Assembly: GCA_014058105.1 (NCBI GenBank)
Contig: JACGCM010000669.1
Location: 744,001 to 808,000 of the forward strand
Direction: 5' to 3'
Length of the DNA stretch: 64,000 bases
DNA from: Kingdonia uniflora
Lineage: Eukaryota > Streptophyta > Magnoliopsida > Ranunculales > Circaeasteraceae
The notes under the pieces were generated by a model, which worked only from the letters and a program-made list of their open reading frames with translations, had not been told where the DNA came from and ran no database searches. Below, in pieces: positions 1 to 10,654 of this stretch (position 1 is the first letter of the stretch; each line of letters starts with the position of its first letter). The translations under genes and the position numbers were made by a program.

Positions 1-521
1 GTACGATTGACTTTGAATTAGGGTTCACTGGCCTCAAGAACAATAAAAAAATCAGGAGACAAGGTCCCTACTAACTAGTGATCGCCGCCAACCCAAGGCT
101 TGTCAGTAGCAATGGCCGACCACATACCTCCTCTGACTCCCAGCCTTTTAGGTTTTGTTCCCCTAACCCTGCTCAATTGACATATCTTATCAGTGCATTG
201 TTTCTGTTCTCTCAGGTTGCTGGATAAATTAATATTTGGTTCGAATCACTCTCCACTTTCATGCTTCAAAGGTATATTTCTCTGACGCGAGCGATAGAAA
301 GGGTTAAAAGGTTGTTGAACCCCAGCATAGGACTAAATTGATCTATTTAATTTTAGTAGTTTATTTAAAATAATAATAATATGAGAGATAGTGAGATATA
401 GGTATACCTAGAAAAGCTAAAAGAATCTATCTTTAACTTTGTCTACTTTATTAAATTTGGGGTTAAAATTATTTCAAAATGTCATTCATGTACACTGATT
501 GGCATTTTTATTCCCCACAAG
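1..521. other. Unassigned AT-rich DNA
   Basis: I see no gene, repeat end or RNA here. The stretch is AT-rich with stops in every frame. It may be the edge of the same decayed element as the next entry, because the phrase TTTTAGTAGTTTATT near 350 recurs near 2551 on the other side of the decayed coding region. That would fit two related non-coding flanks, but the match is short. Confidence 0.3.
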
Positions 522-2400
522 TTGTTAATCCTCAATAATTTCAATCATATTTTGGTCAATGGTACAACTCAAATCTACCACAATTCCAACCTTGTTATAC
601 CCAATCTCTCCAACCAACCACTTAGTTTATTTCACCTCACAAATATCCAAATAACCAACACCACCAGGATAATTAATATCATTACCAACTTGACCAATAC
701 ATCTCCACCCAATCCAGCCATTGATTGCCAACTCAACCAAACAATTCATTTGAAATATGTGATTTGAAGAAAAACTCGGCTGACTAGATGAAGTCCATGC
801 AAGAGTATATACTCTTGATGTATCAAATGGATATCAACACACGAATATCACATGGTTTAATAATAGCCACTCTCCTATGTAAAGAACTGTCTCAATCATT
901 CAATAAAAATACACTTGTTTTCTCAATACCCTTTAAAGAGCAAGAAGAATTGCTTAACACTACAGAATGGTAGTTTAATAGTACTTTGACCCAAACAACA
1001 TCACCCTAGCCCATACCTTTACTCAATAAGAAACATTCATTATTGAATACCCATATTAACATACCATTCTCTGATAATGATATGGATCACTAAGAAGAAT
1101 ACCTTAATTCTAGCACTCATGACCTAGGTACCGAATTGTATAATAAGGCACCTATAATGGACATTATTCAATGGATAACCCTAGACAAGTTGTCCCTATT
1201 CCCCCATATCCTAAGACCACCTCACATGCCTAAAAGTCAAAATGATAATCATTTCCCGCTTGATCTAGACCATGATAAAGTTGAGCATTGTCAACATCTT
1301 CTTGCATCGTAAGATACAAAGGATGTTCCTGATGATGACATTATGGAAGATCAAATATTAAATGGCCATAATGAGACTGACTCTAAAAGGTCAAGAATAT
1401 CTTAGGAATGTCAATGATTACCTTCAGCGCATCCAATACATGATAACTCATGCAAGTTCAAACTCAATATTCAATTCTCAAGCAAATCTCGAGGACTACC
1501 AAGACTTAGAGGATGACTTAGAATATGACTCATGTTAATTAGAGAATGATACCTGCGATGTCCACTTAAATAAGGATAAAGACCAACTTACCAACGTCAA
1601 CACCCTTCCCATCCATGTACCCGAAAATTGCCAGTAGGTTGAAAAGGTTATCATCACTAAGAATGAATATTTTTCCAAAACTATAATAATTTCTCAGATG
1701 ATGATCAGGATAAAATAATCTCATAAACTCTAACATGTCCATCTCCTATCATAGAATAGGCAGTTAGCTCATCCACAACCTTGCCTTTATCACCATCACC
1801 ATCGCCACCTTCTTCGATTTACCTACCATGAACTCCCTATCTCATGTATCAGCTGAACTATACGAAGGCACCATAACCATGATTGATTTTGATGGATTAT
1901 ACGAGGTTGACAATGGTTGCAAAAAACTTGTAAACAAAGGTATAGATTATATCTAAGATAGTGATGACCCCATAATTCGCGAAGTGATGCAACCATTATC
2001 AGCTACAACTAAGTCCCAACTTTGCCATTAAATTGAACCAAAACATGATAATATTAATAAGCAAGTCAATTCTCAAGAGGTAACATGTGACCTTGTGACC
2101 AATCATATGAAAGGCCTCATAGAAGTTATAAGATCAATAATGAAAGTCTATATGGTGCCTACATCATCCCGACGCATATATAGTGACATACCGTAGGTAA
2201 TTTTTATGTTACGCATATATTTTTCAACATATAATCACATTACCGCAGGCAATTTTTCTAATAAGAATATTTTTCCCAGGAAATTGTTGTCTAAATTACC
2301 CTATTTCCTATGGACTATATCTGCAAACTTAAGTATAGTTGAAGGTAATGACCATTCTCGCATTCTCTGGTTCTTTAAAGAGAATCTACAACCCGGATAG
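522..2400 (+). pseudogene. Decayed unrecognised coding region
   Basis: Several short plus-strand frames lie here: 81 aa at 522-767, 61 aa at 788-973 and 64 aa at 2206-2400. Between them are stretches that read well but hit stops; about 1819-2030 reads on from a start with the residues MNSLSHVSAELYEG. The 522-767 segment, read in the neighbouring frame, is rich in Pro, Gln, Asn and Tyr, like a gag-type or low-complexity region. I recognise no domain, so the product is unknown. The mix of readable stretches and scattered stops suggests an old protein gene, probably from a retroelement, rather than random sequence. No introns or LTRs can be assigned. Confidence 0.3.
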
Positions 2401-3142
2401 TTTCTTGCTCGTCTACTGTGTACTCCTTCGACCATATTACAAAAATCAAGTTGAGGGTGCATTGGTCTGGTTGAAGACGTTAAACTCAGCTCTTATTGGA
2501 AGGCAACCCAAGCGTTAGGATTACCTGTTTGACCCCTAGCATTTTATATTTTAGTAGTTTATTATTTAGTATTAGGGCTATTTTTTGCAAGCTAAGGTCG
2601 TCATTAGGAGCATACACCATGGTTTGACACCATGTTGTACAAAATTAAAGGCTTGGGAGCACTCATAAAGCTTCTAGAAGATGAGATAATAAGTAAAAGT
2701 CAAGTATACCCCTCCAATTTTAATTTTAATTCAAAAGCCAAGCATTTAAATTTTCTACTCAAATTATAGGAGGAATCGCATGAACACACCCATATGATTT
2801 AGTCAACATGGGACATGGGGTTAAGAGTCATTCTCCCACTACTTAACCATGTGCTACCTTATTTACAAGAATACCACTTTCCCATTCAAAATACTAATTG
2901 CAAGAGGTTTTCCCTAAAAATACAAAAGGGGGGGGGGGGTGTTGGGGGTTCGCCTATTCTGCAACATTTCCATTTCTTTTCTCTCTCACAACCACCCTGC
3001 ATGCACGGGTTACTTTGAAAATGTGCATCTAAAAGCCATGGACTTGACTACAAGGATTGGACCCTAAGGAACCGACCCGCCCCGTTTAAGAAGAGCGCGA
3101 GCGAACTCTGAGCCTGATCTTCCCTACCGAAGAGGAGCTCAT
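2401..3142. other. Non-coding spacer with a retroelement-like motif
   Basis: No gene is visible. At about 2484-2515 the phrase GACGTTAAAC is followed by TTGGAAGGCAACCCAA. A similar wording (GACGTTAAAC then GGGAGGCAACCC) is familiar from the non-coding region after pol in some plant Ty3/gypsy elements, so the decayed region to the left could be part of one. This is pattern memory only. A run of about ten G lies near 2930-2939. Confidence 0.2.
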
Positions 3143-3491
3143 TCATATGGTATTAGGCAGGTACCAGGTCGCAACGCTATGGGAATCATGGCTAGAGGTT
3201 ATGCCGCTCTTAGGAAGCTTCTCAAGACGAACCATAAGTCCATTAAGAATATTGGGAAGCACCAAAACGATACTTTCGCAATCGTCATTCGCACGAAGAT
3301 GTTTCTTCGAAGTATACCCCAACACAACGAGGCGAGAATTTCTCAGCCCCCTATGTCTTGCCGTCGTCACTCCACAAGCTCTCGAAGTGAAGATTAAATC
3401 CCTCTATCTTGCTTTCCCATTCAAGGATCGATTCTTATTTGATTATTATATTTTTCAATTTCGAGCCCATAAAATGTCCGATAAAAACTAA
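3143..3491. other. GC-richer segment, open in three overlapping frames
   Basis: From about 3060 to 3420 the sequence is clearly richer in G and C than its surroundings. It is open in two plus-strand frames (114 aa at 3147-3491; 72 aa at 3179-3397) and one minus-strand frame (75 aa at 3143-3370). I recognise none of these products. Openness in opposite frames is expected of GC-rich DNA with few stops, so it is weak evidence of coding. The base composition and sharp left edge suggest foreign origin, such as an organelle DNA insertion or an exon fragment, but I could not match it to a specific organelle gene. Confidence 0.3.
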
Positions 3492-3976
3492 AGTATCGTG
3501 TATTTCCTTTTCCATTAAATGCGTATCATGTACCCTTTTTAATCAATGAATGTGTTTTCAAGTCTTATCTTAACCTTGGGGTACATTAAAATTGGGTTAC
3601 TTTAAGGTCTATACATGAGTATAAATCATTTTCCTCCTAAGACACTGATAAACACTAATGCAGGCAGTTTTTCAATCTCAGCTTCATCAGGTTATAGAGG
3701 CCAGGGAATAGGGAATTATGTAAAACTCAAAATGTCAAGGTTGTAGATAATTGAATCCTCTTTCTACCGAAATTTGTTTCAGTTCAATCTGAGCAAAATT
3801 AAATAAGATATTAATGTTTTACTCCACAGCAGTACGTAAAAAATGATAACCACGCAACTTTTTGAGGTTATTAAACCAACATTTTAGGAAAATTCATACA
3901 ATCACAGTAAAGATTTTTTCAAGACCTTTCTAAATTTCCCTCTAACATGTTTTTCCAATGTACGCTTTTTTAGATA

Positions 3977-4198
3977 TGACCCCTTGCATTCTAGGGTGTC
4001 GTTAGGTAAAAATTTGATTTCCTCACCTTATTGCTCTATTAACATTCCACTATTTGATCTCACCTTATTACTCTACTAGCATTCCACTATTTGATCTCTC
4101 TATATAAATATGACCCCTTGCATTCTAGCGTTTGGTAAAAAATTTGATTTCCTCACCTTATTGCTCTATTAACATTCCACTATTTGATCTCTATATAG
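3977..4198. repeat. Imperfect direct repeats
   Basis: The phrase ATGACCCCTTGCATTCTAG occurs near 3976 and again near 4110. The following block (TTTGATTTCCTCACC and CATTCCACTATTTGATCTC) is also repeated, the last part three times (about 4047, 4080 and 4172). It looks like a local tandem duplication of roughly 130 bp with a shorter inner duplication. No gene lies in 3492-4210. Confidence 0.7.
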
Positions 4199-5913
4199 TT
4201 GATTGCACATTTATTTAGGACTAGCAGTGGATTAGGTTTGGGGCGGGTTGAGCGTTAGCATCCCCATACCCGCCAAAATTCCCCACCCCCAAACCCGCCC
4301 CAATAACCGTTTAACTTAACGGGGAAAACCCAAAACCGCTCCGCCTAAAATTGCTGATACCAAACCCACCCCGCCACTCGTTTATAATAAATAAGAATCT
4401 TCAAACCCGCCCTGTTAACCCATATACCCGCCTCGGGACCCGCCCTATTTAAGAAATTTTACTATAATTCAAAAATCATATGTACAAAAGAAAACTAACA
4501 TACATAAAACAAGTATAAACAAATGATGATATGGGACATAAGTAGGAAAAACTTCATGTTTCTCACAACCATATCAATATGGAGAAAGTCATAAACTTGT
4601 TACTGAATATCACAACAAAATAGATAGAATCTTAGATGTTCCTCACAACTCAAAACTTTAGAGATTTATCATTTACATCACTGTAGATTCCTTCCCCCAC
4701 AATGAGATAAAAGGTCAAGCTACTCCCACAAAACCCTAGTGCATATGTAAAGTTAGAGAACTTTATGCTTCTTTGTATCTGCATGGCCAAACAAAAACTT
4801 TGGGGCTCATTGAACCATAAGTAATATACAAAACTATAATCAATTTTCAATAGCATACAAAAAGCATCACTTCTCAATACTAAAAAGAGAACAAGGATTA
4901 CCAAAGCAGGCAAGCTAATATAAATACAGAGATGCATCTAAAAAATGTAGGCATTACTAGATAACAATATTTAGTACTTCTCTTTAAACTGAAACAGCTT
5001 ATATTATGTTAGTGGTTGGATGTACATAGTTATATACATAGAACCTTTAAGTGTGGGCACAATAATATATAGTTCTGTTAATTTAGAAATGGTTCTAAAG
5101 AGAAAATTTCTAGCCATGAGAAACAGATAGACATGAGAAGAACATAAGAACAAAGTCATAAGACAAGCAAGAGAAATAAAAGAGAAGCTTCATGTATCTC
5201 ATTATATAGTGCAAAGACAGAAGTTACTTAGAAGTAAAATACATGATCAACTAAATTACTTGTACGAGCATGAACCCCAATCTCAGAATATCAACCATAT
5301 TTGTAAGAGCATCCTACCCTTAACAGCAAATTCTTACTTCCTCCTACAAGATGCTATCTTTAGTTTATATTTAAAAAATAAAAAAACTCATATTGTTGAA
5401 GAAAAGTTCATATCAGTTGCTTTACTTTAGAAGACTTTTTTGTTTTTAGTTATTTGATGAGCATAGCTAGAAACGGAAAGTAACTCAGACTTAAAGAGAC
5501 TTTTTACCTAAAATAAAAGGCAAATAAGAACTATGTATATCTCTAAAGACAAAAGAAACAACTTGGAAACATATAGAAAAATCAATAACAACTATAAAAT
5601 GAAAGAAAGGAAACCTTAAGACATGAAAAGTTATTCTTTCTTTTTTTTAACACCTTCTCAAGAGCTAGCCGTGTCATGCAACCTGATTCCTACAGTATTA
5701 AACAATTATTTCTAATAATTACAATTCATTATTAAATCAAAAACCAATATAAAATATTAATTACCCATTAAATAGTATTTACCTTACTTGCATTCATGTC
5801 TTCATTCACTGTTGATCTCATAAATTGCGTTGGCACAGAAGAGTCTAGTCCATAACAAAGCAAAACACAAATAAATGGTCATTTTAAATATTTAAATAAT
5901 AATACTTTATTAC

Positions 5914-6091
5914 CTCTAATTTCAGCCCATAACCAATCCTGAGAACACATTAAGGCTTCCAATGTCTTTGGATGTAGGCTGCTGCAATGTGGACTCACAA
6001 ATATCCCACTAGTTCTAAAAGTGGACTCCGAAGCAATGGTAGATACAGGAATGGCCAAAATATCTCTAGCAACAAAGTAAATATGTGGAAA
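5914..6091 (-). pseudogene. hAT transposase, C-terminal dimerisation exon
   Basis: This 178-bp exon reads without a stop for 59 codons and contains the hAT C-terminal signature: VARDILAIPVSTIASEST, followed by SSLHPKTLEALMCSQDWL. In hAT transposases this region drives dimerisation and packs against the RNase H-like catalytic fold. An AG acceptor precedes it (plus-strand 6092-6093) and a GT donor follows it (5912-5913). A second small exon at about 5788-5844 continues in frame after splicing (DSSVPTQFMRSTVNEDMNA) and is also bounded by AG and GT. The rest of the transposase (BED zinc finger and first catalytic Asp residues) is missing. The Harbinger insertion point lies about 80 bp upstream, in the intron before this exon. 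Confidence 0.8.
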
Positions 6092-6172
6092 CTAAATAAA
6101 TTGATATTGTAAGTAGAAGAAGCCAACAGTAAGAATAAACATCTAATTTCGGACTATAACCTTAACTCTTTA

Positions 6173-6187
6173 GAGCACCCACAGCAG
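6173..6187 (+). repeat. Left terminal inverted repeat of the Harbinger element
   Basis: GAGCACCCACAGCAG, preceded by the target duplication TTA at 6170-6172. A second partial copy of the terminal region (ACAACAGCTAGGTGAATACGTGA) begins near 6256, so the left end carries an internal echo of itself. Confidence 0.88.
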
Positions 6188-6339
6188 CTAGGTACATCCC
6201 GACGTGGCGGGTAGATTTTAAAATCCACCCTCTTTTCTACCCAATTCGTCTCCCAACAACAGCTAGGTGAATACGTGATGTGGCAAGAGAAAAATTCATC
6301 CAAGGGTGGATTTTCCACCCTGTGGGTGGATTGAGGGTG

Positions 6340-6485
6340 AATTCACGCTGCGCGGTTCTGAAATGTACGTAGCCATAGCGCGCAGTTCAGATGTGCGCGT
6401 ATACACTTCTCCCTTGATATTATAACACGTGTCCTCCAATCCAATGGTTCCTATTAAGCGCACATCAGAACTGTGCGTAACTTCA
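6340..6485. repeat. Left subterminal repeats of the Harbinger element
   Basis: Copies of a motif like GCGCGGTTCTGAAATG, GCGCAGTTCAGATGTGCGCG and its inverted form GCGCACATCAGAACTGTGCG lie within about 130 bp. A matching copy, GCGCGGTTCAGAAGTGCGCG, lies near the right end at about 12899-12920. GGTGGATT also repeats near both ends (6304-6335 and 12937-12990). Repeats at both ends of a DNA transposon are likely transposase or partner-protein binding sites; this is inference. Confidence 0.7.
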
Positions 6486-6787
6486 ATATCCATGATTAAC
6501 ACACGTGGATGGCTGAGATTGCAAAATTTTTAAACGGCTAGTTTTTGCCGCAAGGTTTAGAAGTATGCGGCATAAGCCTGAATAAAAAATATTATTGGTT
6601 CCCCATTATTTCACCTTAGTTTTTCCCTGATCAAACTTCTTCAATAAGATGTTCAAGAACTATAAACAGAAAAAAAATTTCTCTATTTATAACCCCCATT
6701 CATCTTCCACTCTCTTCTACAATCAACTCATTCATCTTATATCTCAAAAACTCAACCTTCTTCATTTCTTATCAATTGCGCCAAATC

Positions 6788-8166
6788 ATGTATGAAGAAA
6801 TCATTGCTGACCTGCTCAGGCCTGACATATCACTCTCATCTTGGGAGTTATCATCTTCACCATCGTCTAGTGACGAAGAACTATTCCGACGTCAAGTTGA
6901 GTTGTTGCACGAATATGGCAAGATTATGATTGTGATGGGAGAAGCATAAGAAAAAGAGCAAGAGGCGACATCGTCACGGAGGCGGGGAGGTAGTAAAAGA
7001 GGACGGATTTACAAGTAGAAAAGCCGTGAGCATAAATTGGTGGAGGATAGCCTTAATTGAGATTACTTCGGTGACAATCTAAGATTTAAAGGTATCTCAT
7101 TTCGTCGTCAATTTCGTATGAGCGAAGGTGTGTATCAGCGTATTTATCATCAAATACTTTCTTTGATCCCCTACTTTATTCAAAGAGAAAATGCCGCTAA
7201 GACTATGGGCTTATCCTCGCACAAAAAGATAACATGAGTACTTTGCATGTTATGTTACGGTACGAGCGCAGACGCCCAAGAAGAATACCTTCGGATTGGG
7301 GAGTCTACGACTATTTTGTGCTTAAAAGAATTTTGAAAAACTATTATAGCACAATTCAAAGCTCAATACCTTGGATCTCCCAATGAAGATAATACATTAC
7401 ACTTGTTAGAAGTGAATGGATCACAAGGCTTCCCGGGGATGTTAGGTAGTTTAGATTGTATGCATTGGAAATGGAAGAATTGTCCTACCGAGTGGGCAGG
7501 ACAATATACCGGGTATAAGAAAATCCTAACAGTGATTTTAGAAGCGGTTGCATCCCATGATCTTTGGATATGGCACGTATTCTTTGGGGTGCCCGGTTCT
7601 AACAATGACGTGAAGGTCTTGCATCAAGGGTGGTTTTTTAATAGCTTGTCTAATAGAGTTGCGCCGCCATGCAATTATTATATAGGCACGGTACCGCACA
7701 CTATGGGGTATTACTTAGCGAATGGAGTCTATCAAAAATGGCAAATGCTTGTTCAAACCATAAGAAATATGTCCAATGATGCTGAAAGACATTTTTCAAA
7801 GATGCAAGAAGCATGTCGCAAAGACGTAGAGCATGTTTTTGGGGTATTACAAGCTAGGTTTAAAATATTGGCAAACGGTGCGCGATTTTAGAAACCTAGT
7901 GATCTAGGAAATGTTACGTAAGCATGTATAATCTTGCACAATATGATCATGAAAGATGAACATCATACTTACATCTAGCAAATGGACATTGATATCGAGT
8001 TTAGAAAATCCGTGGATAATTGGAAGGAGGACTTAATCTTAGACACGCGATCAACACTATGGCAGAGTACATCCAGAAGGTTCGTGAAATTAGAAATGAA
8101 GGAGCTCATTTCCAATTACGAGATGAACTTGTTGTAAATTTGTTGAGTCAAAAAAGGGCAAAGTAA
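6788..8166 (+). pseudogene. PIF/Harbinger DDE transposase (broken)
   Basis: This is the endonuclease that would cut and rejoin the element. The start at 6788 is chosen because the following frame reads on as a Ser-rich N-terminus. The best-kept part is 162 aa at 7403-7891. It shows the first catalytic Asp in GSLDCMHWKWKNCP, the second in PGSNNDVKVLHQ, and the Glu in ACRKDVEHVFGVLQARF, which is the DDE_Tnp_4 pattern. The C-terminal part resumes after a frame break and ends as FQLRDELVVNLLSQKRAK with TAA at 8164-8166. Upstream and downstream of the core there are several stops and shifts (for example near 6948, 7017, 7236 and 7891), so no active enzyme can be made. All three catalytic residues are still present. 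Intron use cannot be judged. Confidence 0.85.
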
Positions 8167-8630
8167 TTGTAGTCTTCATCATTGTTTGTTTATTTTCTAA
8201 AGTAATGTATTTTCTTTTCAAGTTTAATGTTGAAGTTGTAATGAATTTTGTTTCCAAGTCTTCATCATTATAAGACTTTAAGGAAACATAGTTTACAGCT
8301 TTTGTTTTTTTATTTTGTATCAATTTTAAGGATTACGAACCATTTATAACAATTTTATTGAAATAATAAAATTACATAGATCTTAATAACTACTATTAAC
8401 ACTAAGATTTACACCAATTTTCATCACTAGAAACGTCGTTATCACTTGGACACTATTCCTTCAACTTCTTTGAATATTCTTTAATCTGCTGTCATCACCT
8501 TAAACATATGCGAGTCGTCAAAGGATTTTTTTCAAGTTAGCTCCACTTCACACCTCCTTTGAATCTCAGACTCTTTTATCAACTTTAGTTTCTCTCGTAC
8601 TCTAGCTTTAGCTTCCTTTTCCACTTTCTT
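8167..8630. other. Spacer between converging Harbinger genes
   Basis: The transposase (plus) and the Myb-like gene (minus) converge on this stretch. I see only AT-rich sequence suitable for two 3' ends, with no gene or clear repeat. Confidence 0.5.
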
Positions 8631-10041
8631 CTACTCGTCTCTCGGATTCCATGACTTCATCATGTTGGACGTTGTCTCAAGCATATTTTTCCCCCAAAAA
8701 TCTATACTTGCCTTTGTCGCTTCTTTTTCCTTTAATTTTTTTTGGCCGTCCAGTCGTACATCCCCATAAGAATATAGTGGTGCATCCACGTTGATAGAAT
8801 CGTCCAAAATTACCATATTTAAAGAATCGGATGTAGGTGTTTCAGGATGGATATTAGTGGAGTTACTCGGGCTATCGTTAAAATTTAACTTCCTAGTGAC
8901 GTTGTGGCCGGGATGTCCAATGTGATGAATTTGTGAGCATTTTAGGCAAGTTTCCAAAACTTAGTACGCTTCCCCAAGTGCAAATGGTTTACGTTGTAGT
9001 TAAAAAAATGTATCGAATGCCATACATTCCTAGAAATCAAGTTAGACACTTTTTCAAAGTACGAGTCACCTTTAAACATTAATGAAATGAGAAAAATTAA
9101 TGAAATACTTACGAAGTCATCCGCTCTGATACCGGTACGATGTCGGCTCTCAAAGTCTTGAACGATACCTCTAAAAATTGAACATTCCTTATTGAGCCGC
9201 CCCTTATACGCATAATTAACACCGTTGTATGATCGCCACATCGATTGGTTAACATAGAAGGAGTTGATTTGATCACGCACCTTAAACTAAAATGTAGCGG
9301 CTTTTTGGTTGTTTGTAGTAGTAAAGTTTTGAGACACTTGGGACCAAGCGCATGCAAGATTCACGAAGTTATCAGACTGCTAATTTTTGGAGTTGGAGTA
9401 TTGTTCTTTCTTGTCCATGAACTTCTTCTGAAACCTCAAGTACATCCTCAACTATAATAGGTGTCGATGTCGTCTTTCTTTTAGACTTTGCCTTCCCACG
9501 CGTATTACTTCCCGTGAGAACCGGATTGAGCTCCTCAGCCTCAGCTGCATCCTCAACAATAATAGGTGTCGATGCCATTTTTCTTATAGACTTTACCTTC
9601 CCGAGCGTATTACTTCACGTGAGAACCGGATTGAGTTCCTTGGAGATGACCGAAGAGACAATCAGAGATGCAACCGACTATGTATTAAGATTTAAATCAT
9701 TTAAACCCAATGTACCTTGCACCGGCATCGTACTCAAACTTCCACCGGCGAAACAAGTTTGAGATGATTTCCCGGTTGAGGCTACGAGCCTGTATACCCA
9801 TCAAATTGAGGGTAATATCCTTGGTTTGGGTAATAAGGGTAATATTCATGGGTTTGAGATTGAAATTAATTGTCGGGTGACGGGAATAGTTGGCGAACAT
9901 GGTGATTCTGACCTTAGGAAGTGTTAGGCATTTGCGATAGATCAAATATGCCGAATTGATGAGAAAAACGTTTCCTTGTTGGTTCGTATTGGAGGATCGA
10001 GAGTGGTTTTGAGAATTAGATTGGGAGCTTGAGGAAGACAT
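8631..10041 (-). pseudogene. Harbinger second gene, Myb/SANT-like DNA-binding partner (broken)
   Basis: PIF/Harbinger elements encode a second protein with a Myb/trihelix-like domain that binds the element ends and helps bring transposase to the nucleus. Here the gene starts with a Ser/Gln/Asn-rich region (MSSSSSQSNSQNHSR, from 10041). It passes through repeated STPIIVED units and a basic stretch (KAKSKRK) at about 9380-9578, then a region reading RLNKECSIFRGIVQDFESR near 9140-9200 that fits the Myb-like domain. It ends in an acidic/Ser-rich tail with a basic GRPxxK-like segment (DGQKKLKEKEATKA) at 8631-8957. The frames are shifted several times, so it is a pseudogene. It runs divergently from the tandem motif region at 10120-10380, which would be its promoter or 5' region. 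Confidence 0.68.
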
Positions 10042-10119
10042 AGTGGTTTTATTTGTAAGGTAAGGAGGGATGAGAGTGTAGAAGATTAGAAGGAAGGAGA
10101 GTATAGGAGATGAATGACA

Positions 10120-10380
10120 TTTATAGATAAAAAAAACTAGCCGTTAACAAGTGTCCAAAAAAACTAGCCGTTAATATAGCCGTTAACAAGTGTCCAAAAA
10201 AAATATAGCCGTTAATATGGCCGTTGAGTAACTTGTACAACAAGTTTCTAAAAAAAATTATAGCCGTTAATATGGTCTTTGCGTAACTTGTACAACAATT
10301 TTCCATAAACAAAACTAGCCGTTAATATGGCCGTCTTCTTAACTTGTACAATAAGTTTCCATAAAAAAGTACTAGCCTAA
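10120..10380 (-). promoter_or_regulatory. Repeated AACGGCTA motifs upstream of the Myb-like gene
   Basis: Within about 260 bp the motif TAGCCGTTAA (minus-strand reading TTAACGGCTA) or close variants occurs at least seven times. It lies in imperfect repeats with AAGTGTCC, AACTTGTACAACAA and short A runs. The same AACGGCTA also occurs on the plus strand at about 6533, upstream of the transposase start. AACGG with flanking pyrimidines is the core of the plant mitosis-specific activator element bound by three-repeat Myb proteins, so cell-cycle control of both element genes is possible. The repeat is seen; the function is inference. Confidence 0.5.
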
Positions 10381-10654
10381 GGTTTAACATACTGAAATAT
10401 TGGTTTGGCGGCTCCAATAAGAGTGAGGTCAACCAGACGTGACACTCCTCACTTCACTTCAGTCTCATATTAATCAAGCAATATTTATACAAGTCATTGA
10501 TGATTGAGTAACTTGGACAACAAGTTTCCAAAACATAAATCTTAAAAAAGAAAACAATATTAAAAATCCAAATAAAACATAGTTTAAACAATATTAATAC
10601 ACAACATAGTTTAAACAAAACATAAATAAAAATTTTAAATAAAACATAGCCTAA

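Noticed and set aside
3179..3397. 72-residue frame starting MGIMARGYAALRKLL, considered as a mitochondrial-targeted or ribosomal protein
   Set aside because: The Arg/Lys-rich start is suggestive, but the rest matches nothing I know and two other frames are also open. I kept only a composition-based entry.
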